Positions 1 to 6,736 of a stretch of DNA of 10,432 nt are shown here, in pieces (position 1 is the first letter of the stretch; each line of letters begins with the position of its first letter). Origin of the DNA: Candidatus Hydrogenedentota bacterium (GTDB taxonomy: Bacteria > Hydrogenedentota > Hydrogenedentia > Hydrogenedentales > SLHB01); contig JAPLKX010000506.1 in the NCBI GenBank assembly GCA_026387845.1, positions 1 through 10,432 of the forward strand. The letters are read 5' to 3'. A program made the translations under genes and the position numbers. The notes below the pieces were generated by a model that saw only the letters and a list, made by a program, of their open reading frames with translations, made no database searches and had not been told where the DNA came from.

Positions 1-666
1 GGCGCCGGGAGAGGCCTGAGAGCCGAGCCGCCCGCCGATCTCGGTTTTCATGAACGAGTCGTAATCGGCGCCTTGCGGCGGGAGTTGGAAAATCTCGCCG
101 GTGCGCGCCCGGCGGAGCCGCTCCATGGCGTAGACCCCCTCGACCATGGCGACGCTCACGTTTTGGTCGCGGTTGATCCGGGCCACTTCCTGGTACAGCT
201 CTTTGCGGTCCTTGTTTTCGGCGGCGATAATTCGCTGGACTTCATTTCGCTCGTCGGGGTTGGTGATCTTGTCGGCGTTGCGGATCTCGAGGTAGCCGCG
301 GTTGTTCTCGCCGGCCCGCGCGGCCAATTTTGTCCGCTGGACCTGGTCAAACCGCTCCCGCATCCGGGTGGCTATCTGGGTGACGGTGGGCGAGGTCATC
401 TTGAGTTCCTGCGCGTACGCCACATTGACCGGCGACAGCGCGCAGAGGACCTCTTCCAACGTTGACGGGGCCGGGGCGAGGCTTACCGGCTCGGTCTTGA
501 TGGCTTCGGTCTTTCCTTCGATGTAGTCAAGCGTAGACGTAGCCTGCTGCTCGATGTGGTGGCGGATGTCCACCGTGATGTGGGCCTCGAATTTGCGGGG
601 GATGTTCACACAACCCAGCACAACCACTATCCCGGCCGCCACACCCAAACTCACAAGTCGTTTCAT
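1..666 (-). CDS. YnbE-YdbL fusion lipoprotein (DUF1318), 3' end beyond window
   Basis: The reading frame is open from the ATG at 666 to base 1 (222 codons, no stop), so the C-terminus is missing. A ribosome site (AGGAGGTG, 674-681) fixes the start. Residues 1-18 are a lipoprotein signal ending VVLG before Cys19. Residue +2 is Val, not Asp, which fits outer-membrane sorting. Residues 19-45 (CVNIPRKFEAHITVDIRHHI and on) resemble YnbE, the small outer-membrane lipoprotein that partners YdbH in E. coli. Residues about 95-190 resemble YdbL/DUF1318: GYLEI, then RIIAAENKDRKELYQEVA, then a Gly-containing end. In E. coli ynbE and ydbL are separate genes after ydbH, and YdbL is thought to act as a periplasmic helper for YnbE. 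Here one chain carries both, 50 bp downstream of the YdbH-like gene. The DUF1318 part is secure; the YnbE assignment rests on a short alignment by eye plus context. Confidence 0.8.
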   Translation of the reverse strand, partial: MKRLVSLGVAAGIVVVLGCVNIPRKFEAHITVDIRHHIEQQATSTLDYIEGKTEAIKTEPVSLAPAPSTLEEVLCALSPVNVAYAQELKMTSPTVTQIATRMRERFDQVQRTKLAARAGENNRGYLEIRNADKITNPDERNEVQRIIAAENKDRKELYQEVARINRDQNVSVAMVEGVYAMERLRRARTGEIFQLPPQGADYDSFMKTEIGGRLGSQASPGA

Positions 667-716
667 GTTCCGGCACCTCCTGTTGGGAAACTGACGAGGA
701 ATCGGTTCAACTCATT

Positions 717-3683
717 CTATTTTTTTTCCTGATCCGGGGCGACTCCAAGCCGCTCGATCCGGGCCTCCTGCGCGAGCGTTAAAGCGCTGAAAAAGGCTTC
801 GGTGTCCATCTGCAAGTCCACGGTCAGGTCCAAATCCTTGCTTTTGAGTGCGGCTTGTCCGGCGATCCGTTCTCCCTGGTAGTTTAGCACTAGTTGACCG
901 GAATCAAACGGCCGCTGGGTCTCCTTGCCGATAATTTTTGCCCTGACCTTTTCCAATTGGCGCTCACCGGCGTACTGCTTGGCGAACTGCATGGCCAGCA
1001 ACCGCTCCACCAGATACGCGCTGACGGTGAAATTTCTGGACGAGGAGATTTTCGCCTGCAAATCCTGGATGCCCGCCGGATACGTGAACGCCACCGTGGC
1101 GTCGCCGCCGGCCAGACCTGTCATCTGAACGGCGGGAACCCCGAGCGTACCGGTAAAGAGTCCCAAATCGACGTTTTCGGCCCGGGCGCGCACTTGCACG
1201 GGCAGGTTCTCCGCCAGAAACTTCACTTCAATGTCCGCGGTTGCCGAGCCGCCGTACAACGTTCCCTTGAGTTCCGGCGCCCGAAGCAGGCCGCCCTCCA
1301 TCGTCACCGGGCCCTCCACCTGTTCAAACACCGCGCCCAGCGCCGCCATGTTCGCGGCCTTCACTTGCCCTTGCCCGCGCACCGGGCCGCCAGGCTCGTT
1401 GGAAAAGCCGGCCGTGGCTGTCACGCCGGTCAGAGCGGCCCGGGCGCCGCCAACGACGATCGCATCGGCGGCCGCTTCGATCTGAACGTCTACGTTCGCT
1501 CCGTCACTCCCGTACGCAAACGTTCCGGTGGCGGTCCCGGCCCCGCCTTTCACCTGGTCCAGCAGGCCCATCGGCTCGAGCGGCTTGAAGTCCGTCTTCA
1601 GCGCAAACGGCATCGTGAATTGAGCCGTCGAACCCGTGAAAGTCCAACCGTCGGAGGCGAGCGACGTCCCTTCGGGCAATGTGAGGTTGAAATTGCGGCC
1701 GGTCAGCCGCCCGTTGAGGTTGTCAAACGAGAAGGTGCCGGTTGCCTGGATAGGAACACCATACGGGGCGGCATAATCCTTGTACCCCAGCCCTTCAATT
1801 GTCCCGCTGCTTTCGAGGTTCATAAACCCGCGGTCGTTCTTCAGCGGGCCCTTCAGTGCCACGCGGCCGCGGAGATCGCTGCCCGGCAACAGGTGTTCGA
1901 GCATGGACAAGTCCAGCCGGCAATCGACGTCACCCGACAGGGCAAAATCTTCCATTGGGAAATTCCAGTTGCGCAGGACCAGTTGGTTGTCCTCGTCGAT
2001 GGTGACGGTAAGTTCCGGCCCTCTTACGTAGCCGAACGTGCCGGTATCGGCCTCGATGTTCCCGGCGATAATCACGGTCTTGCCTTCGGGCGTGACTATG
2101 GGCCCGTATCCGAGAGGCGTCGCCTTCAAATCAATCGACGCCCGCAACTGTTGCGGCCCTCCGCCCGGTTCCACCACCAGAGTCCCGCTGAATTTGGAGA
2201 CCAGGTCGTTGAGCATGTCGCGCTCGTTGAGGGTGTAAAGCCATAGGGCCGGGTCGACATCCTGTAATGTCAGGGTTGTTTTTGCCGGGCTAGCGGCAAG
2301 CTCGGAAGCGACGGCCACTTTTCCGCCGGCCAACTCCGCGTCGGCGTTGACCTTGAATGCCCGTTGCGCCGCCGGCAGTAGCGGCCCTTCACCCGCAAAC
2401 GTCAACCGGGCGGGGCGCTTCTCACCGTTGACAACGAAATCCGCGGCCACCGCCCCGGTTACCTTCAGGGCGGGCAGCTTCCATTCAAAGTCGACCTGGG
2501 CAGAATTCAGCCGTTCCAAGAGCGGCAGGGAGGAAATCCCGCCGCGCATATTCGTCGGAAGCGCCGCCAGGACGTCCTCGCGCGACCATCCTTCGAGGAT
2601 TGCCTGGCCGGTGCATGCCAGGTGGTGCCCTTTAAGGTTGGCGATCAGTTTCTGCCCGCGGTTCAATGTGGCTTCCAATACGTAATCGGCCTGGGCCCCC
2701 GCAGTCCCAACCATGTTGACATTCAAATCGCCCTGGTAATATTCCGCCCCCTGCGGCCCAAGAACCAGCCCTTCCGCAGCCAGTTTAACGACTGTCTCCG
2801 GCACGCTGATATTGAACGCGCCGACCATCACGTCGCCTTGGACGCGCGTGCCCGACATGTCAATCCGCTTAAAGCCAAACGGCACCGCCAAGTCGGCCGG
2901 GTCGGCGTGAGACAGGTCCACGTTTTGCGCAGTGAGCTTATCGAATGAGACCTCAACCCGCTTGCCTGCTACGTTCACCGACCCGCTTACGTCAAGCAAA
3001 TCCGGCAGCGCCACGGAAAGCGGCTGTATTTTTGTGGAGCCCGCGGTGCGGGCCAGCTCGATGAGAACCTTGCCGCCGCCTACTTCCCGCGAAAATCCCC
3101 CGGACCGCGTCCAGAGCGAAGCAGTCACGTTGTCGCCGGTGATGCTGTCCGTAACCGTTTGGGGATTGGGTACAGCCGCGTCCAGGCTGAGTCCTTGGGC
3201 TTTGAACGCGTACGACGGCGCGGTTGACTGGACATTGAGCGATTTGATCCGGACCTGCTCGGGGATCAGCGATTCCAAGTTGAATCTGGAAGGTTTCGGC
3301 TGGCGTTTTTTCTTTGGCAGGATCCGCTGCGCTTTCTCGAAATCGACATCCAGCCGGTCCAGCGTCAGGCTGGGGACACGCCGCCCCCCCTTTGAAAGCA
3401 GCCAGTAATCCAGCGCGAGACCTTCAACCAGCACGGCCGGCGGTCCTTTCAGGTCTCCCGGTTCGTACAGGGCCAGCCTCGAAATCCCGACCGCCCCCAG
3501 CGTTGAGACGCTGCCCACTTCCACCCGCGCGTCAACCGATGCCGCCAGCACCGCACGTAGCAGCGCCCGCTGCGGCAGGCCCGTCGCCAGCAGCAATGCA
3601 ACACCCGCTGCCACCACTAAGACCACCAGGAGCAGGCGTCTCGGCCAACTCCAGCGGCGGCGCACCGGGACGTTGTCGGTCAT
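717..3683 (-). CDS. YdbH/AsmA-like intermembrane bridge protein
   Basis: This 988-residue protein has a basic N-terminus (VRRRWSWPRR) and one membrane segment at about residues 16-36. The rest is a long, strand-rich, low-cysteine periplasmic body of repeated short amphipathic strands (for example near residues 815-860, LRAPELKGTLYGGSATADIE). This layout is that of the AsmA/TamB/YdbH group, which forms hydrophobic grooves thought to carry phospholipids from inner to outer membrane. E. coli YdbH is somewhat shorter (about 880 residues). The YdbH call rather than generic AsmA rests mainly on the YnbE/YdbL-like gene just downstream. The start ATG overlaps the stop of the upstream transglutaminase-like gene (ATGA, 3680-3683) and has a GGGAGG ribosome site five bases before it, so translation is probably coupled. 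I infer inner-membrane anchoring with the body in the periplasm. No point catalytic residues are expected or seen. Confidence 0.75.
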   Translation of the reverse strand: MTDNVPVRRRWSWPRRLLLVVLVVAAGVALLLATGLPQRALLRAVLAASVDARVEVGSVSTLGAVGISRLALYEPGDLKGPPAVLVEGLALDYWLLSKGGRRVPSLTLDRLDVDFEKAQRILPKKKRQPKPSRFNLESLIPEQVRIKSLNVQSTAPSYAFKAQGLSLDAAVPNPQTVTDSITGDNVTASLWTRSGGFSREVGGGKVLIELARTAGSTKIQPLSVALPDLLDVSGSVNVAGKRVEVSFDKLTAQNVDLSHADPADLAVPFGFKRIDMSGTRVQGDVMVGAFNISVPETVVKLAAEGLVLGPQGAEYYQGDLNVNMVGTAGAQADYVLEATLNRGQKLIANLKGHHLACTGQAILEGWSREDVLAALPTNMRGGISSLPLLERLNSAQVDFEWKLPALKVTGAVAADFVVNGEKRPARLTFAGEGPLLPAAQRAFKVNADAELAGGKVAVASELAASPAKTTLTLQDVDPALWLYTLNERDMLNDLVSKFSGTLVVEPGGGPQQLRASIDLKATPLGYGPIVTPEGKTVIIAGNIEADTGTFGYVRGPELTVTIDEDNQLVLRNWNFPMEDFALSGDVDCRLDLSMLEHLLPGSDLRGRVALKGPLKNDRGFMNLESSGTIEGLGYKDYAAPYGVPIQATGTFSFDNLNGRLTGRNFNLTLPEGTSLASDGWTFTGSTAQFTMPFALKTDFKPLEPMGLLDQVKGGAGTATGTFAYGSDGANVDVQIEAAADAIVVGGARAALTGVTATAGFSNEPGGPVRGQGQVKAANMAALGAVFEQVEGPVTMEGGLLRAPELKGTLYGGSATADIEVKFLAENLPVQVRARAENVDLGLFTGTLGVPAVQMTGLAGGDATVAFTYPAGIQDLQAKISSSRNFTVSAYLVERLLAMQFAKQYAGERQLEKVRAKIIGKETQRPFDSGQLVLNYQGERIAGQAALKSKDLDLTVDLQMDTEAFFSALTLAQEARIERLGVAPDQEKK

Positions 3684-5125
3684 TTGGCCTCCCGGCTCGC
3701 CACGGCTGGCTCATCCACCACTTCAACGCGCAACCGGCCGATCACGGGTATCAACTTGGCCTGCTCGAACAAGTCGCCTTCCGCGAGCTTGATATGGGTT
3801 GCATCAGCGATGGGCTGGCCGAACGTCGGGTCGACTTCGATCCATTTTCCCACCCAAACCGCAGCCCACTGATGAAAATAAAATCCGGGTTTGACATCAT
3901 CGACGTAGATAAGCCCCGCCACTTCCCGGGCCGGAATCCCCAACGCGCGCGCCAGGCCGATGAAAAGCACGCTGTGCTCTGTGCAGTCGCCCTGCATGAG
4001 GTCGAGCACCTCGAGGGCGTTGGTCAGTTGCGCCGAGTACGTCGTCCGTACATTGTCAAAGACCCACTTGGCCAGTTTGCCGCTCGCGGCGAGCGCGTTG
4101 GTTTCATTCCCGACGATTTCGCGGGCTTTCTCGACGAGCCGCTTATCGTCGCTCTGAATAAACAACGACGGCTTGATCCACTCCGCCACGCTGGGTTCTT
4201 TCACGGGGAACTCGGTGGTATCGCTGATAGAAACTTTTTTGGAATGGAATTCGACGTACCCGTCCTTTTCCACAAACTGCTGGCGGTCACTGTTGAATAT
4301 GTGGTCTTTGGTTATAGGCCCGTATATTCTCAGGGCGAGCGAGTCGCGCTGCCTGGGATTTTCGATGGGTTTGTCGACGGGGGCGGCATTGCTCACAATG
4401 ACGTCGTTGCTGTAGTTGACGTCCTGGGCCATCTCCTTGGGTTCGAGCCGCATGGTGAGCATCTCAGCCACGCGGTCTTCGAGTACGGTGCCGTCTTGGG
4501 TAACGTACGTGGTTGACCGGATTCCCAACTCCTTGATGGTGCTGCCGATCTTGAAGACTTTTGTCACCACGCCGTCAAACACCCGTTCCTCGACCGCCTC
4601 GACCCTGCTGGCGCCCGACATCTCTTTTTTGTACATGGGTTCGAACACCGTGTAATCGACGCTTTGCCCGGTCATGCCCCCGCGAATCAACTCGATTTGT
4701 TTGAGGGCATCTTTGAGCGACTCTTTAGGCTTTGGGAGCCTCTCCTCAGTTTTCGTTCCCGCCATCGAGGTGGTCAGCAACAGGACGTCGCCATTCACGC
4801 GCGCCTCCCATTTCTTGGGGCCCGCGGCGTCTTCCATCTCCTGCTCGATGGACACGAGGTCGCCGCCGGCCGCGTAGGTCCTCTTCAGGTAGATGCGCAT
4901 ATCCTGTTGGATCGCCCCCATCGAGATTTTAAAATGGGCGTCCTCGACTTTCACCACGGACCCATCGGGCTGAACGGTCAGCGAGTCGAATGAATATCCC
5001 GCCTTTTGCTCGTTCAGGTAAAGCCCATACCAGTTTTCACCCACCAACGATGTCACATCGAGGTTCTGGGCCGCCAGCAGGCGCGGGAAAAGCAGAAGTC
5101 CAACCATAATCAGCACTCTCTTCAT
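3680..5125 (-). CDS. Secreted transglutaminase-like cysteine peptidase-fold protein
   Basis: I place the start at ATG 5125, not at the longer frame opening at 5200. From 5125 the protein begins with a proper signal peptide (MKRVLIMVGLLLFPRLLAAQ) and has a GGGAG ribosome site nine bases upstream; the extra 25 residues look like leader sequence. That gives 481 residues. The first about 300 residues are strand-rich and unassigned. The C-terminal third is a transglutaminase-like core (PF01841 type) with the expected triad: Cys381 in GDCTEHS, His418 in FHQWAAVWV and Asp432 in EVDPTFG. Bacterial members act as proteases, amidases or cross-linkers; the substrate cannot be read from sequence. It is first in an operon with the YdbH-like gene (4-base overlap), so an envelope job connected with that bridge is a reasonable inference. 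Ala-Gln after the hydrophobic stretch suggests cleavage by signal peptidase I. Confidence 0.85.
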   Translation of the reverse strand: MKRVLIMVGLLLFPRLLAAQNLDVTSLVGENWYGLYLNEQKAGYSFDSLTVQPDGSVVKVEDAHFKISMGAIQQDMRIYLKRTYAAGGDLVSIEQEMEDAAGPKKWEARVNGDVLLLTTSMAGTKTEERLPKPKESLKDALKQIELIRGGMTGQSVDYTVFEPMYKKEMSGASRVEAVEERVFDGVVTKVFKIGSTIKELGIRSTTYVTQDGTVLEDRVAEMLTMRLEPKEMAQDVNYSNDVIVSNAAPVDKPIENPRQRDSLALRIYGPITKDHIFNSDRQQFVEKDGYVEFHSKKVSISDTTEFPVKEPSVAEWIKPSLFIQSDDKRLVEKAREIVGNETNALAASGKLAKWVFDNVRTTYSAQLTNALEVLDLMQGDCTEHSVLFIGLARALGIPAREVAGLIYVDDVKPGFYFHQWAAVWVGKWIEVDPTFGQPIADATHIKLAEGDLFEQAKLIPVIGRLRVEVVDEPAVASREAK

Positions 5126-5156
5126 GTGCAAACACTCCCAAACGTTCAAGTTACCT

Positions 5157-5186
5157 ATTTTAGCCGATTCCCCCCCGGCTTGAACA
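5157..5186 (-). promoter_or_regulatory. Candidate promoter of the transglutaminase-ydbH-ynbE/ydbL operon
   Basis: Reading leftward, TAAAAT (5157-5162) matches the sigma-70 -10 box at five of six positions and lies about 30 bases upstream of the chosen start at 5125. Upstream at about the right distance is only a weak -35 (TGTTCA, 18-base spacer). This is the only promoter-like signal I see between 5126 and the repeat block that begins at 5221. Confidence 0.25.
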
Positions 5187-5220
5187 GGCAGGGCGCACAA
5201 TTAATTGGGGCCGTTTTTCC

Positions 5221-5413
5221 GTGGAAGCGGCGTCCTCGCCGCTTCGTGTAGCACCCGAGACTTAAAGCGGCGGGGACGCCGGTTCGCGCAGCACCTGGTT
5301 AAGACTTAAAGCGGCGGGGCCGCCGGTTCGCGCAGCACATGGTTAAGACTTAAAGCGGCGGGGACGCCGGTTCGCGCAGCACATACTTGAAGCGGCGGGG
5401 ACGCCGCTTCCAC
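5221..5413. repeat. 193-bp palindromic repeat block with terminal inverted repeats
   Basis: The block fills most of the 311-base gap between the operon start and the AICAR transformylase stop. Its ends, 5221-5245 and 5389-5413, are inverted copies of each other at 24 of 25 positions. Each end is itself a perfect hairpin: arms GAAGCGGCG and CGCCGCTTC around a four-base loop (5224-5245 and 5389-5410). Between them are three tandem units listed separately. I see no open reading frame and no clear target-site duplication at the edges. The outline resembles a small non-autonomous element or a REP-like palindromic repeat family, but one copy cannot settle that. The hairpins lack a T-run, so they are not standard intrinsic terminators, although they lie where the AICAR transformylase transcript ends. 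Confidence 0.8.
5259..5390. repeat. Three tandem copies of a 44-bp unit
   Basis: Units run 5259-5302, 5303-5346 and 5347-5390 with an exact 44-base period. They start GACTTAAAGCGGCGGGG and continue through CGCCGGTTCGCGCAGCAC. Units 1 and 2 differ at two positions (the loop base A/C and CACC/CACA). Unit 3 diverges only in its last bases, where it runs into the right-hand hairpin. Each unit contains a decayed form of the terminal hairpin (right arm CGCCGGTT instead of CGCCGCTT), so the array looks like duplication of a degenerated palindrome. Confidence 0.9.
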
Positions 5414-5436
5414 AGTCGCGGGGACCTTTAGCGCCC

Positions 5437-6555
5437 CTAGTGGTGTGAGAAGCATCTCTCCATGGCGAACATCATGGTGGCGCCGACCTCGTTGCAGGCC
5501 TCGATTGCCTCGAAGTCGTTAACGCTGCCGCCCGGCTGGACAATCGCCCTAACCCCTTGCGACGTCGCCGCATCCACGGCATCACGGAACGGGAAGAACC
5601 CGTCTGAAGACATTGCCGCGCCATCGAGCGTCTCGGAACCTTTGTATTTCTCGCGGGCTTTCACCAGAGCCTGCTGCACCGCGCCCACCCGGTCCTGCTC
5701 GCCGGTGCCCACACAGATGGTTTGCCCGTTTTTGGCGATGACGACGCCGTTCGACCTGACGTGGATGTTGACGTACCAGGCGAAAAGTAGGTCATCGAGC
5801 TCGAGGGGAGTCGGTGGCCGGTGTATCTCGATGCGGCCCTTGGTTTTATGCTCGTTATACGCCAGCACCAGGTCGGCGCCGCTCTTTACGTGTGACAGGT
5901 AAGGCTGCGCCAGCACCAGGCTGCCGTCGTCGAAAACCTTGATTTCCAAAACCGACGTGCCTTCGTCGATGAACTTTGGCAGGACCGAGAAATCAGGAAG
6001 CCGGATGACGCGGATCTCGCGGTTTTTCTTGAACCGTGCGGCGTCTTTGAAGGTATCCACGGCATCCTGCGTAAACCCAGGCGCGGCAACACCTTCCACT
6101 ATAGTCTCCATGATTTCCGCAGCCGTCTGCCCGTCCACTTCCACGTTAAACACGACCACGCTGCCGAACGCGGCCTGGGCGTCGGCGTCCCTGGCTCTCC
6201 GGTAAACGTCGACTAGCGGCATCTGCCCGATCCGCATGGCCACGCCGGAAGGGTTGCAGTGCTTCATCACGGCGCACGACGGGACCCGCATGTATTTCAG
6301 GATTCCGACGGCGTGGTGCATGTCTTCGATGTTGGTTTGCGACAGGCCGCTCTTGCCCGTCTTCAGGACTTCGTACGCACCGAGGACCAGCCGCTGCCCG
6401 TCCGCCGGCCGGTAGAAGGCCGCGGGCTGGTGAGGATTGGTGCCGTACCGCAGGTTTTCGACCTTGACGTACTTGCGCCCGATAATGTCGACGGAATCCG
6501 GAAACTGGCCTTCCGTCCGGGTCCGATACATCTGTTTGAGGTCCTTCTCGACCAT
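5437..6555 (-). CDS. Stand-alone AICAR transformylase (PurH C-terminal domain only)
   Basis: This 372-residue protein matches the AICARFT half of PurH, which formylates AICAR (ZMP) with 10-formyl-tetrahydrofolate to FAICAR in purine synthesis. Visible motifs are RYGTNPHQ (36-43), the catalytic Lys98-His99 in MKHCNPSG, AFGSVV (129-134), HVRSNGVVIAKNG (265-277), SSDGFFPF (316-323) and QPGGS (340-344). It ends close to the normal PurH C-terminus. The IMP cyclohydrolase (MGS-like) domain, about 150-200 residues in bifunctional PurH, is absent; only about 35 unrelated residues precede the first motif. No separate cyclohydrolase is in the window. The start ATG has an AGGAGC site six bases upstream (6561-6566) and lies just after a riboswitch terminator, which makes a longer upstream coding region unlikely. 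It is a cytosolic enzyme. Stand-alone AICARFT proteins exist in other bacteria, so this is probably functional rather than a fragment. Confidence 0.92.
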   Translation of the reverse strand: MVEKDLKQMYRTRTEGQFPDSVDIIGRKYVKVENLRYGTNPHQPAAFYRPADGQRLVLGAYEVLKTGKSGLSQTNIEDMHHAVGILKYMRVPSCAVMKHCNPSGVAMRIGQMPLVDVYRRARDADAQAAFGSVVVFNVEVDGQTAAEIMETIVEGVAAPGFTQDAVDTFKDAARFKKNREIRVIRLPDFSVLPKFIDEGTSVLEIKVFDDGSLVLAQPYLSHVKSGADLVLAYNEHKTKGRIEIHRPPTPLELDDLLFAWYVNIHVRSNGVVIAKNGQTICVGTGEQDRVGAVQQALVKAREKYKGSETLDGAAMSSDGFFPFRDAVDAATSQGVRAIVQPGGSVNDFEAIEACNEVGATMMFAMERCFSHH

Positions 6556-6575
6556 AAGCAGCTCCTTTCGCGATT

Positions 6576-6621
6576 AAAAAAGCAAAGTCGCCCGGGCATC
6601 TTGTTTTCGGCGCCCAGGCGA
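6576..6621 (-). terminator. Riboswitch-controlled intrinsic terminator
   Basis: Reading leftward, TCGCCTGGGC (6621-6612) pairs with GCCCGGGCGA (6597-6588) over ten pairs with one U-G wobble. The loop is 14 bases, and CTTTGC plus a run of six T follows (6581-6576). The 5' arm is the conserved CGCCTGGGC segment of the ZTP aptamer, so the aptamer and the terminator cannot form together. That predicts read-through when ligand is bound. The ribosome site of the AICAR transformylase begins ten bases further on. Confidence 0.85.
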
Positions 6622-6688
6622 TCGGCAACTCCACAACCCGCCGCTTCCCCGTGGTTGAATCCACGCTTACTCGCCAGTCGCGGCGGCC
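6612..6688 (-). promoter_or_regulatory. ZTP/ZMP (pfl) riboswitch aptamer
   Basis: The minus strand shows the conserved pfl layout. P1 is CCGCCGC (6686-6680) pairing with GCGGCGG (6644-6638). The invariant GACTGGCGA follows the first P1 arm (6679-6671). A hairpin CGTGG/CCACG with six-base loop (6665-6650) leads into GGGGAAGCGG. After a 16-base linker comes the 3' element TCGCCTGGGCG (6621-6611), the most conserved part of the family. ZTP riboswitches sense ZMP/ZTP, which build up when 10-formyl-tetrahydrofolate is short, and control purine and folate genes. Here the downstream gene is the enzyme that consumes ZMP. A short hairpin with arms CTATGC/GCATAG (6709-6688) directly precedes the aptamer. 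No strong promoter is visible in the 48 bases between the upstream stop and the aptamer, so the leader may start there weakly or be reached by read-through. Confidence 0.93.
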
Positions 6689-6736
6689 TATGCAGTTATT
6701 TTGGCATAGTGGCGGGCGAAAATAAAGCAGGAAGAT

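Noticed and set aside
73..465. 130-codon plus-strand frame at the left edge
   Set aside because: It lies exactly antisense, codon on codon, to the DUF1318 gene that has a lipobox, ribosome site and family motifs.
894..2246. 450-codon plus-strand open frame opposite the YdbH-like gene
   Set aside because: Composition is Arg/His-rich with no family resemblance, and it is fully antisense to a well-supported 988-residue protein. It is a by-product of high-GC codon use.
3314..4516. 400-codon plus-strand open frame
   Set aside because: It spans the junction of two real minus-strand genes antisense, begins with Pro/Ala/Arg low-complexity sequence and shows no motif.
5259..5390. CRISPR array
   Set aside because: The 44-base units are directly abutting, with no unique spacers between repeats, and no cas genes are present.
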